DNA of 64,000 bases from the NCBI RefSeq assembly GCF_001399455.2, contig NZ_LLEI02000021.1, positions 62,001 to 126,000 of the forward strand, in the 5' to 3' direction. Shown here one piece after another: positions 18,436-25,686 of the stretch. Source of the DNA: Vibrio bivalvicida (GTDB lineage: Bacteria > Pseudomonadota > Gammaproteobacteria > Enterobacterales > Vibrionaceae). Within the stretch, counting starts at the first letter, position 1; every line of letters starts with the position of its first letter. Below the pieces are notes generated by a model. That model saw nothing but the letters and a program-made list of their open reading frames with translations, had not been told where the DNA came from and ran no database searches. A program made the translations under genes and the position numbers.

Positions 18436-19626
18436 TTACGGATAGTACGTTGCATTTGTTATATCGAGAGATGGTAGTACGTAGTTAACTATTAGCTCTA
18501 GAGGATAGTCTTCATCCTGTTGTTGATAATTTCCCGATGTGATCAGAAAAATAAGCTGAAGCTCAGGTATGATGAACATGTCTTGACCACCTGACCCTCT
18601 CATGCCCGCGATAGACAATCGTTTATCTCCAATTTTTATCAATGGAAACCACCAGTTATGTCCATACTGAATTTTTCTATCTTCCCAAAAACGTCCTTTG
18701 GGAATTAAACTGGCATCGGCCCATTTTTCGGAAAAAATGCGCTGATCGTTCCATTGCCCTTTATTCAAATACAGTTGCCCCAATTTGGCAAAATCTCTAG
18801 ACGTCAAATACAGCCCTGAAGAGCCTAAGAAATCTCCTGTGATTTCATGAGGAAACCAATGGTAATTGACAATATTAAGAGGGGAGAACAGCGCCTCATT
18901 GGTGTAGGTTTTCAAATCTTTTTCCGTAACCCTCTCAATCAGACCGCCTAAAAGTACACTCATCGCGCCTTGATAGACATATTTTTCACCAGGAGGATAG
19001 CGCATGTCTTTGTTGAAGATATACCTATAAGGGTCGTTAGATAACCACATGTTCATAGCATCGCTATTGATGTCATTCCATTCCGACCAATTCAGACCGC
19101 TGTTAAAGTCCAGAGCATGCCTTATTAGAACGTTTCTCTTTAGTTCAATGTTTGGGATTTCTTCGTCTAGATAGTAGTTAAAAATGGGGGCATTAATGCT
19201 AGGAATATCTTCTTGATATAGTAGGTGGCCAATTAGGGTTGCTGTAACTGTCTTTGTTACAGATTTCATGTGGTGAAAAGTATCAGGAGTTGGAGGGTAC
19301 GGATCAGGCATGGGAGTGCCGTCTGGTGAACTCCTATTTAAGTAGTATTGTTCGTAAACAAGATTACCATTTCGAACTATTAGCATTGACTGAACTTTTT
19401 GGGATGAGTTTTGGTCAACATCCTTGTGTAACTTGATTAGTTGTTTTGGATTGAAACCTTCCTGCTCTGGCAAACTTACAGCCCAGTCATTTTGTGTCCC
19501 TTCTTGTGTCCAAGTAAACGTGTTTTCATTCAATAGGTTAGTGTGATAAACATACGAAGAGACCAACACCAAAATGATTATTGCCAACCAATTAGCTTTG
19601 TGACTCAAAAATCCCATTTTTTTCAT
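18436..19626 (-). CDS. Serine hydrolase, class C beta-lactamase/PBP-like
   Basis: The product is about 396 residues from MKKMGFLSH, anchored by an N-terminal membrane helix (NWLAIIILVLVSSYVY) and facing the periplasm. The nucleophile motif SVTK follows FHHMK, YQGAM occupies the YxN position and AGMRGSGGQ the HxG-like third motif. This is the beta-lactamase/EstB-type serine hydrolase fold; substrate unknown. A truncated copy, about 93 percent identical by eye over roughly 300 bases, lies at 23663-23968 in the same orientation. The frame starts upstream at 19668, but the ATG at 19626 better precedes the membrane helix. Confidence 0.88.
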   Translation of the reverse strand: MKKMGFLSHKANWLAIIILVLVSSYVYHTNLLNENTFTWTQEGTQNDWAVSLPEQEGFNPKQLIKLHKDVDQNSSQKVQSMLIVRNGNLVYEQYYLNRSSPDGTPMPDPYPPTPDTFHHMKSVTKTVTATLIGHLLYQEDIPSINAPIFNYYLDEEIPNIELKRNVLIRHALDFNSGLNWSEWNDINSDAMNMWLSNDPYRYIFNKDMRYPPGEKYVYQGAMSVLLGGLIERVTEKDLKTYTNEALFSPLNIVNYHWFPHEITGDFLGSSGLYLTSRDFAKLGQLYLNKGQWNDQRIFSEKWADASLIPKGRFWEDRKIQYGHNWWFPLIKIGDKRLSIAGMRGSGGQDMFIIPELQLIFLITSGNYQQQDEDYPLELIVNYVLPSLDITNATYYP

Positions 19627-19984
19627 TTTACTTCCAATGTAAGTCTTGCCGCAGCGGTTGACTGTCACGTTAGCGTATTACTGAATTCGTTTTTTCGAGG
19701 CACAACAAATAACTAAATAATTTAGAGCGCTTAATGTTCAGGTGGCCTCTCGTAATGTCGCCGTAGCCTAGCAGTGATCTTTAAATAATCATCGCTGCTT
19801 TAAGGCTCTTTCACGGAAATGTGTCAGCGACTTCAGCAGTACAATCTGCCTCTGAGTAGTTACGTTAAGGGGGGAATGGGACAAAACTGACTTAGACGCC
19901 TAGCCCGAATTTATTACAGCAGGGTTCCTACTAAAGAACTCAACTTTGGCTGTCTTTGTATTTGAGGCTGGTACTTTACAAAGA
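19627..19984. other. Intergenic region, no gene seen
   Basis: About 360 bases between the serine hydrolase and MerR genes. I searched it for integron attC-like repeats, hairpins with T tracts and small ORFs with ribosome binding sites and see none that are convincing. Confidence 0.4.
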
Positions 19985-20518
19985 TCACTTACTCTGGTGC
20001 GCTTTTGACCAGCACCTAATCCTATTTATTTCCTCCTCCTCAATTCCTAACGATTCCAAAAAGTTTTGATGATTTTCTGGATCTAGCAATTCGAATTGCT
20101 TGTGCCACTCATGCATGTCATCTTCATTTAAACCAGATGTCCTCATTACCTCTGTCCATTGCTCTTTAGTTATTGGTTTTTCACTGACTAATGAAGGTGC
20201 TCTTAACATAACGACAATAGCGGCTTGCTGCTTTTTTAACCTTTGAATTTCTTCACCTAATGATGAAAATTGCCCACGTAAAATTTGTTCCCTCTCCTTC
20301 TCACTGTTGTTATCCAATAGCGTCGAGATTTCTTGTACGGGGACACCAAACGCGCGATATGAAATAATTTTACTCAGTCTATCGATCTCTTTTTGTCCAT
20401 ACTGTCTATAACCACTCGCGGTACGTAAACTAGGATATAGCAGCCCTTCACGTTCGTAATACAGTAATGTTGTTCTAGATATGCCGAATTTTTTAGCAAG
20501 CTGTGTAACAGTGAGCAT
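19985..20518 (-). CDS. MerR-family transcriptional regulator
   Basis: The 177-residue regulator has an N-terminal MerR winged helix, MLTVTQLAKKFGISRTTLLY, followed by the wing SGYRQYGQKEI and a dimerisation coiled coil (about 75-120). The C-terminal part has no Cys cluster, so it is not a classical metal sensor. It is nine bases downstream of the EamA exporter gene in the same operon and probably controls it in response to a small molecule. Confidence 0.88.
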   Translation of the reverse strand: MLTVTQLAKKFGISRTTLLYYEREGLLYPSLRTASGYRQYGQKEIDRLSKIISYRAFGVPVQEISTLLDNNSEKEREQILRGQFSSLGEEIQRLKKQQAAIVVMLRAPSLVSEKPITKEQWTEVMRTSGLNEDDMHEWHKQFELLDPENHQNFLESLGIEEEEINRIRCWSKAHQSK

Positions 20519-20527
20519 GACTTACCC

Positions 20528-21466
20528 TCAGAATTTAGAGTTGGACAGAATTCGTTTGCTAATAAACGTTGGAATAATAGCACTAAGTAAAATGATCAAG
20601 CTGCCTAGTATTGCAAAAGCGTCAGGTACTTCGGAGAACAAAAAGAAACCGATAACTAGTGAGTATATGATTTTCACGTATTCCACGTTGGCGACAACAT
20701 TCGCTTCAGCCCATTTGTAAGCGCTAACCCCAAACCACTGTGCTACTGATGAAATCAAACCAACCAATACCAACAACATAAGATCAGGGAGTGTTGGCCA
20801 TACCCAAGCATATAATGCAGGCACCAAGGCAATAAGACCTACAAAAATAGCCTGATAAGAGAGTAGTGTTATCTTAGGTTCTGTCTGAGCGACTTTTCTC
20901 ACGCAAATTACCGCTATTGAAGCACCAAACGACGCCACAATACCAAACATTACGTAGGCGAAATTGGCATCTTCAAAGGTTGGCTGTACAACAAGCATCA
21001 CTCCGACAAACCCTGCGACAATCGTAAAAACTCGATTGAAACCAATAGTCTCAGATAGAAATACTTTAGAAACCAGCGCGACAAAAAGTACTTGAACAAA
21101 TCCAAGAGCTGTCGCGTCAGCAAAAGGTAAACCGCTAACGGTTAAAAATCCAAAATACAAAGCGACGAAAGCTCCTGAAACCCTCAATAAATGCAACCCT
21201 ACTTTGTTCGGTCGAATCAATACTTTGATATTAGATGCAATGACAGGAAACAGCAGTATTACGAATACAACCTGGCGGAATAAAAGGATTTGAAAAGGAT
21301 CAATTCGTTCACTCAGCGTCCGTACAAGTACACCGACTATAACAAACAAAGCGGTTGAAATGAGGGCCAGTAAAATTCCCTTATTAACTGGAGACAAGGA
21401 ATGTGAGAAGTGCTCTAGCAAAGGATGGCTCTTAGCTTTGTTTATGGTCTGTTGTGTTACTGACAT
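20528..21466 (-). CDS. EamA/DMT-superfamily transporter
   Basis: The 312-residue inner-membrane protein has ten predicted helices in two EamA repeats, the second including GASIAVICVRKVAQTEPKITLL and ending with EVPDAFAILGSLIILLSAII. Members export amino acids, nucleosides or other metabolites. It forms an operon with the MerR regulator downstream and is divergent from the secreted SRPBCC protein. The substrate cannot be read from sequence. Confidence 0.88.
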   Translation of the reverse strand: MSVTQQTINKAKSHPLLEHFSHSLSPVNKGILLALISTALFVIVGVLVRTLSERIDPFQILLFRQVVFVILLFPVIASNIKVLIRPNKVGLHLLRVSGAFVALYFGFLTVSGLPFADATALGFVQVLFVALVSKVFLSETIGFNRVFTIVAGFVGVMLVVQPTFEDANFAYVMFGIVASFGASIAVICVRKVAQTEPKITLLSYQAIFVGLIALVPALYAWVWPTLPDLMLLVLVGLISSVAQWFGVSAYKWAEANVVANVEYVKIIYSLVIGFFLFSEVPDAFAILGSLIILLSAIIPTFISKRILSNSKF

Positions 21467-21717
21467 GATTACCTCTCTTGTTTGAAATCAACAGAATGAT
21501 AAAGCCTTCACTTATAGACGGGTCAAGAGACGAAAATATCACTTTGACCTGTCCACAGGTGAAAGCTTTAAGGTGGCATTCACTCAGATGGATTCTAAGA
21601 CCGATTCCTCTGAAATCAGAGCTCAGGCACCAATCTAGATAAATAGGTGATCAGGTATTTATTCTGGTTGGCAGGAAAGCTTGTGTATCTAATTAACAAC
21701 CATTAAGGAACGCCACA

Positions 21718-22302
21718 ATGTTTAAGAAAGGCCTTACTTTTTTTACGACTTCAGCTATAGCAGCAGTCACTTTGGCCAGTACTCATATCCTTGCAGCCTC
21801 AAGCAGCCATTCATCTCATTCGGGTCACTCGGACAATACGGTGAGTTCTTATGGGTATAAAGGAATTGAAGAAACAAGAACATCGACCTTCGAAATCCCA
21901 CTCCCAAAAGAAGAAGCATTCTATTTGTTTACTCCAATAGGTGAGAAAAATTGGGTGCCTCCATTTAACCCTGCTTTTTATGGTGGAAAAGAAGAACCCA
22001 AAAGAGGTAGAGTTTTTTCTACATTGTTAGACGGGCAGTTTATTGTCTGGCAGATAACTGATTATGACCCAGAAAACAACGAAATCGCTTATTCGAGATT
22101 TATCCCTGAACGAGATGTGACTCTACTCACTGTTGATGTCGATCAGCTATCGGGGCAAAAGTCACTTGCCACAGTTACTTATTACTATACGAGTACTTCA
22201 GAAGCAGGTGATGAGTATGTACAAAAAATGGCTCACAACTTCGATGATTATATTCTTGAATGGAAAAAGGCTGTCGATAAATATCTTGAATCCGGTCGGT
22301 AA
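21718..22302 (+). CDS. Secreted SRPBCC-like protein with His/Ser linker
   Basis: The 194-residue protein starts with a signal peptide (KGLTFFTTSAIAAVTLASTHILA) and a short His/Ser-rich linker (SSSHSSHSGHSDN) that could bind metal. The body resembles the START/SRPBCC ligand-binding fold, with TSTFEIPLPKEEAFYLFTPI at its start and a C-terminal helix. The AAGGA ribosome binding site is well placed. It ends about 60 bases before the IS256 element. The ligand is unknown. Confidence 0.72.
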   Translation: MFKKGLTFFTTSAIAAVTLASTHILAASSSHSSHSGHSDNTVSSYGYKGIEETRTSTFEIPLPKEEAFYLFTPIGEKNWVPPFNPAFYGGKEEPKRGRVFSTLLDGQFIVWQITDYDPENNEIAYSRFIPERDVTLLTVDVDQLSGQKSLATVTYYYTSTSEAGDEYVQKMAHNFDDYILEWKKAVDKYLESGR

Positions 22303-22372
22303 TCTATCTCGCTGAAGGCTTTGATAAAAAAGGCATCGGTTAACAGATAAACCTATGCCTGACCCTGTAAAT

Positions 22373-22389
22373 AATTCTGTGTAACTGTC
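22373..22389 (+). repeat. Left terminal inverted repeat of the IS256 element
   Basis: AATTCTGTGTAACTGTC is identical over 17 bases to the reverse complement of 23636-23652. Confidence 0.8.
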
Positions 22390-22393
22390 GGGG

Positions 22394-23611
22394 TTACATG
22401 TAATCAGTGAGTCGGTCTTCGTACATAATCATAAAGCGGTTTAGAGCTTGTCGCCAGTTTCTAATCGACATCGTCCACTTCTTGGAAGCATCTCGGATAG
22501 CTAGGTAGATCACCTTTCTAGCTGATTCATCCGTTGGGAAGAGCTTGCGCTTCTTAATCGCTTTTCTAATAACGCTGTTGAGGGATTCAATAGCGTTAGT
22601 CGTGTAAATGGCTCGGCGAATATCCTCTGGGTAGTTAAATAGGGTGTTGAGGTTGTCCCAATGCGCCGTCCAAGAGCGACTGATTTGAGGATACTTACTA
22701 TCCCATCGGTCAGAGAACTGCTCTAGAGCCAGCAGAGCCTCATCTTCTGTGGCTGATTGGTAGATTTTCTTCAGGTCAGTCGTCACCGCTTTGTAGTCTT
22801 TCCAAGGGACGTATTTGACCGAGTTTCGCACCATGTGGACGATACAGAGCTGTATTTGCGTCTCTGGGAACGCAGTGTTGATGGCGTCAGGAAAGCCTTT
22901 TAGTCCGTCAACGCAAGCGATAAGGATGTCTTTTATCCCACGGTTTTGAAGCTCAGTCAGCACGTTAAGCCAGAACTTGGCACCTTCCGTTTCAGAGAGC
23001 CACATACCGAGCAGTTCTTTTTGGCCTTCCATGTTCACGCCTAATGCAAGATAGACTGCTTTGTTGATGACTTGCTTGTCTTGACGCACCTTAACCACGA
23101 TGCAATCGAGATAGACGATAGGGTAAATTTCGTCGAGAGGTCGCGACTGCCATTCAATCACTTGCTCAAGCACCGAGTCGGTTACTTTCGATATCAGCGT
23201 TGGCGAGACATCAGCATCGTATATTTCCTTGAACGTTGCGACGATTTCACGCGTAGTCATGCCTTTCGCGTACAGGCTCAATATCTTGTCGTCCATGGAT
23301 TGGAATCGAGTTTGGTGCTTGCGGACGAGTTGAGGTTCAAAACTAGCTTCACGATCTCGAGGGACGTCAATATCGACCTCTCCATCATCGGTGATGATTG
23401 ACTTACCCGAGTAGCCATTGCGGGAGTTGGAGCTGGTTCTAGATTGGTGTTTTTGATATCCAAGGTGCTCATCGAATTCAGCGTTTAACGCCGTTTCAAC
23501 GGTCACCTTGGTTAACATTTTTCGGAAGTCATCAAGATCAGATTCTGTTTTAATTGACTTTGCTGCTTCACGAGCAAAAGCTTCGAGTGCTTTCTTATCC
23601 ATATTGTCCAT
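22394..23611 (-). CDS. IS256-family transposase
   Basis: The full-length 405-residue mutator-type DDE transposase shows Asp169 in YLDCIVVKV, Asp235 in CVDGLKGFPDAI, the QLCIVHMVRNS stretch characteristic of the family, and Glu342 in TNAIESLNSVIRKA. There is no frameshift or internal stop, so the element may be active. It occupies nearly the whole element between the terminal repeats. Confidence 0.95.
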   Translation of the reverse strand: MDNMDKKALEAFAREAAKSIKTESDLDDFRKMLTKVTVETALNAEFDEHLGYQKHQSRTSSNSRNGYSGKSIITDDGEVDIDVPRDREASFEPQLVRKHQTRFQSMDDKILSLYAKGMTTREIVATFKEIYDADVSPTLISKVTDSVLEQVIEWQSRPLDEIYPIVYLDCIVVKVRQDKQVINKAVYLALGVNMEGQKELLGMWLSETEGAKFWLNVLTELQNRGIKDILIACVDGLKGFPDAINTAFPETQIQLCIVHMVRNSVKYVPWKDYKAVTTDLKKIYQSATEDEALLALEQFSDRWDSKYPQISRSWTAHWDNLNTLFNYPEDIRRAIYTTNAIESLNSVIRKAIKKRKLFPTDESARKVIYLAIRDASKKWTMSIRNWRQALNRFMIMYEDRLTDYM

Positions 23612-23635
23612 CCTTAGCCTTTAGGCTTAAGTCTA

Positions 23636-23652
23636 GACAGTTACACAGAATT
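23636..23652 (-). repeat. Right terminal inverted repeat of the IS256 element
   Basis: Reverse complement of 22373-22389, 17 of 17 bases. It is followed outward by CAGGACACTC before the hydrolase fragment. Confidence 0.8.
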
Positions 23653-23662
23653 CAGGACACTC

Positions 23663-23968
23663 TTATGTGATCAGAAAAATAAGCTGAAGATCAGGTATGG
23701 TGGACATGTTTTGACCATCCGACCCTCTCATGCCCGCAATAGACAATCGTTTATCTCCAACTTTAATCAATGAAAACCACCAGTTATGTCCATACTGAAC
23801 ATTTCTATCTTCCCAAAAACGTCCTTTAGGAATTAGACTGGCATCGGCCCATTTTTCGGAAAAAATGCGCTGATCGTTCCATAGCCCTTTATTCAAATAT
23901 AGTTGCCCCAATTTTGCAAAATCTCTAGACGTCAAATACAGCCCTGGAGAACCTAATAAATCTCCGTT
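23663..23968 (-). pseudogene. Truncated copy of the serine hydrolase
   Basis: About 100 codons matching the C-terminal third of the hydrolase at 18436-19626, from the LTSRDFAKLGQLYLNKG segment to LQLIFLIT. By eye about 93 percent of bases agree over 303 positions. The copy lacks the catalytic SVTK region and the last 30-odd residues. One end stops at the IS256 element, the other within a few bases of the thrS-like stop codon at 23971. It is a non-functional remnant and half of a 5-kb direct repeat pair. Confidence 0.9.
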
Positions 23969-23970
23969 TC

Positions 23971-25158
23971 TTATTCTAGTCGTGTTGAAACATAGCTAAC
24001 TAGTTGTTCAATTGGCACTTGGTCTATTTTATGATCTTTTCGGTTTTTAATAGAAACCATACCTTGAGCTGTTTCACTGTCACCAATAGTGACGATAAAG
24101 GGAATCTTTTTGGAGTGGAAACGTTTCATCTTCCTACCAACTGAACTTTGGCTGAGATCTGTAAGCACAGGTATGTCATTCTCTAGAAGCTTTTCAGCTA
24201 CGTTTTTAGCAAAACCACAACTAGACTCCTTTACGGATGCGATTGCTATTGGTAAAGGATGTAACCATAAAGGTAAGTCACCCTGAGACGTTTCCAGTAA
24301 GATACCAATCCAACGTTCGATAGAACCATACATTGCTTGGTGCATGATCACTGGAGCCTCAAACTCACCTTGTGCATTGACATATTGAACGTCGAATCTG
24401 TTGGCGAGATTGAAATCGAATTGAATCGTTCCACACTGCCAACTTCTTCCCATTGAATCCGTTAAAGACAGTTCAATTTTTGGTCCATAAAATGCGCCCT
24501 CTCCTTCTTGTAGTTCGACTGTGAGATTTTCATTGCGACAAGCTGCAATGAGGACATCTTGCGCTCGAATCCAATCTTCGTGCTCGCCTAATGCTTTGCT
24601 AGGTTTAGTCGATATTTTCACTTCGATCTGTTGATACCCATAATTGTTATAAACTTTACTAGCTCGCTGGAGGAATTGGCGAACTTCATGCTCAGTCTGC
24701 TCCCATTGACAAAATACATGGGCATCATCTTGAGTAAACTGACGTGCACGCAAGCAATCGTTTAACGATCCTGATGATTCATTGCGATGAACGAGTCCAA
24801 ACTCAAACAATTTGATAGGTAGTTCTCTATGACTATGAACTCCACGCTTGTACAGCAAAATGTGGGCAGGGCAAGACATTGGCTTGAGTACGTATCTGTC
24901 GTGACATTCATTGCTTCCTCCAAAGAACATGTTGTCAGCAAACATAGCCATGTGACCGGATTTTTCCCACAGTTCCTGCTTCATAAAGACAGGAGTATTG
25001 ACCTCTTCGAATCCACTTCTACGGTAAACTGCTCTCATATGACTTTTAATTCGTTCAAAAAGTCGCCATCCATTAGGGTGCCAAAATATCATGCCAGGTG
25101 CTTGTGGCTCTGAGTGGAATAAATCAAGTTGCTCTGCTATTTCTCGATGTGTCTTCAT
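23971..25158 (-). CDS. Compact threonyl-tRNA synthetase without TGS and editing domains
   Basis: The 395-residue class II synthetase begins directly at the catalytic core (MKTHREIAEQLDLFHS) and ends with a complete anticodon-binding domain (TDLSQSSVGRKMKRFHSKKI). Housekeeping ThrRS has about 640 residues; the missing front carries the TGS and N2 editing domains that clear Ser-tRNA(Thr). Zinc ligands are intact: Cys96 (PMSCPAH), His147 (DDAHVFC) and His273 (IMHQAMYGS). Motif 2 is LVHRNESSGSLNDCLRARQF. GGAG precedes the ATG. It sits behind a Thr-rich leader peptide and attenuator. It is probably a second, threonine-starvation-induced or inhibitor-resistant ThrRS. Confidence 0.93.
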   Translation of the reverse strand: MKTHREIAEQLDLFHSEPQAPGMIFWHPNGWRLFERIKSHMRAVYRRSGFEEVNTPVFMKQELWEKSGHMAMFADNMFFGGSNECHDRYVLKPMSCPAHILLYKRGVHSHRELPIKLFEFGLVHRNESSGSLNDCLRARQFTQDDAHVFCQWEQTEHEVRQFLQRASKVYNNYGYQQIEVKISTKPSKALGEHEDWIRAQDVLIAACRNENLTVELQEGEGAFYGPKIELSLTDSMGRSWQCGTIQFDFNLANRFDVQYVNAQGEFEAPVIMHQAMYGSIERWIGILLETSQGDLPLWLHPLPIAIASVKESSCGFAKNVAEKLLENDIPVLTDLSQSSVGRKMKRFHSKKIPFIVTIGDSETAQGMVSIKNRKDHKIDQVPIEQLVSYVSTRLE

Positions 25159-25203
25159 ATTTCATCTCCAGTTGAGTCTGAGTGAAATACAAAGCCTAGA
25201 TAC

Positions 25204-25239
25204 AAAAAAACCTCTGGCGATGACTCACTCAGAGGTTTT
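25204..25239 (-). terminator. Attenuator terminator upstream of the compact ThrRS gene
   Basis: Read on the minus strand, AAAACCTCTG (25239-25230) pairs with CAGAGGTTTT (25216-25207) around a 13-base loop and runs into seven T. It lies between the Thr-rich leader and the synthetase start. The alternative antiterminator pairs ACTCAGGGG, at the end of the leader (25268-25260), with CCTCTGAGT (25235-25227), which overlaps the 5' arm of the terminator. ACTACC in the Thr codons can pair with GGTAGT after the leader, completing a classical three-way attenuator. Confidence 0.85.
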
Positions 25240-25255
25240 CGATTGACGCAAAAAA

Positions 25256-25336
25256 CTACCCCCTGAGTATCCTCATGGTGGTAGTGGCGGTGATTGCATC
25301 TAGATAAGTTCTTTTCATAGCCAATAGTACTAACAT
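25256..25336 (-). CDS. Threonine-rich attenuator leader peptide
   Basis: A 26-codon ORF from ATG at 25336 (an inner ATG at 25318 would give 20 codons) contains the run DAITATTTMRILRG and stops at 25256, 17 bases before the terminator stem. It has five Thr codons among residues 10-20 (ACT, then ACC, ACT, ACC, ACC), resembling ThrL of the E. coli thr operon. AAAGG lies 11 bases before the outer ATG; the inner one has no clear ribosome binding site. Ribosome stalling at Thr codons for lack of Thr-tRNA would free the antiterminator and switch on the synthetase gene. Confidence 0.78.
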   Translation of the reverse strand: MLVLLAMKRTYLDAITATTTMRILRG

Positions 25337-25463
25337 CAACGGTTAAGCCTTTCAAGCATAAATTTGATTGAGTCTTAGACGATATTAATGTCAGTAGCTA
25401 TATGATAACGTCAATTATCTCATTGAATTGCTTGTACTTGGTGTTACCTCTATGACTGACTGA

Positions 25464-25619
25464 TTAAAGCCACATCCCAACGAGCATGCCGATGAAAAAA
25501 ACACATAAAATACGTGTTGGAGCAGGGTGGGTGTCACCAGTAATTGGTTGTTTTATTTCAGGGTTGACTAAATAGTCCTTCCCACTCAATGTGTAAAGTG
25601 CATAGCCTAAAGGGTCCAT
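25464..25619 (-). CDS. Small membrane peptide divergent from SgrR-like gene
   Basis: A 51-codon ORF with an excellent AGGAG seven bases before the ATG. The first 35 residues are polar (MDPLGYALYTLSGKDY at the start) and the end is a membrane helix, ILCVFFIGMLVGMWL. It is divergently transcribed from the SgrR-like regulator with only 67 bases between starts, an arrangement like E. coli sgrR-sgrST, where SgrT is a small inhibitor peptide. There is no sequence similarity to SgrT that I can recognise. Confidence 0.7.
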   Translation of the reverse strand: MDPLGYALYTLSGKDYLVNPEIKQPITGDTHPAPTRILCVFFIGMLVGMWL

Positions 25620-25686
25620 AAAATCTCTCCTGCTTTCTCTGTCTCTGTTGGTTATTATTGTTGAATAAACAGGAAGTAATAATGAT

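Larger units (their letters stand above)
22361..23662 (-). mobile_element. IS256-family insertion sequence
   Basis: A complete transposase gene is framed by the inverted match AATTCTGTGTAACTGTC (22373-22389) and its complement (23636-23652). The outermost bases differ between the ends (GACCCTGTAAAT on the left, GTGTCCTG on the right), so the exact limits are approximate. I see no 8-9 base target duplication. The right side abuts a serine-hydrolase fragment whose missing C-terminus does not continue on the left side, so a deletion accompanied or followed insertion. Confidence 0.85.

Noticed and set aside
19627..19984. Possible integron attC or repeat region near rearranged genes
   Set aside because: No attC-type paired R and L boxes can be found, and neighbouring genes are not cassette-sized units.
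25155..25355. 66-codon His-rich minus-strand frame over the ThrRS leader
   Set aside because: Different frame from the Thr-rich leader, runs through the terminator stem, and has no start signal.
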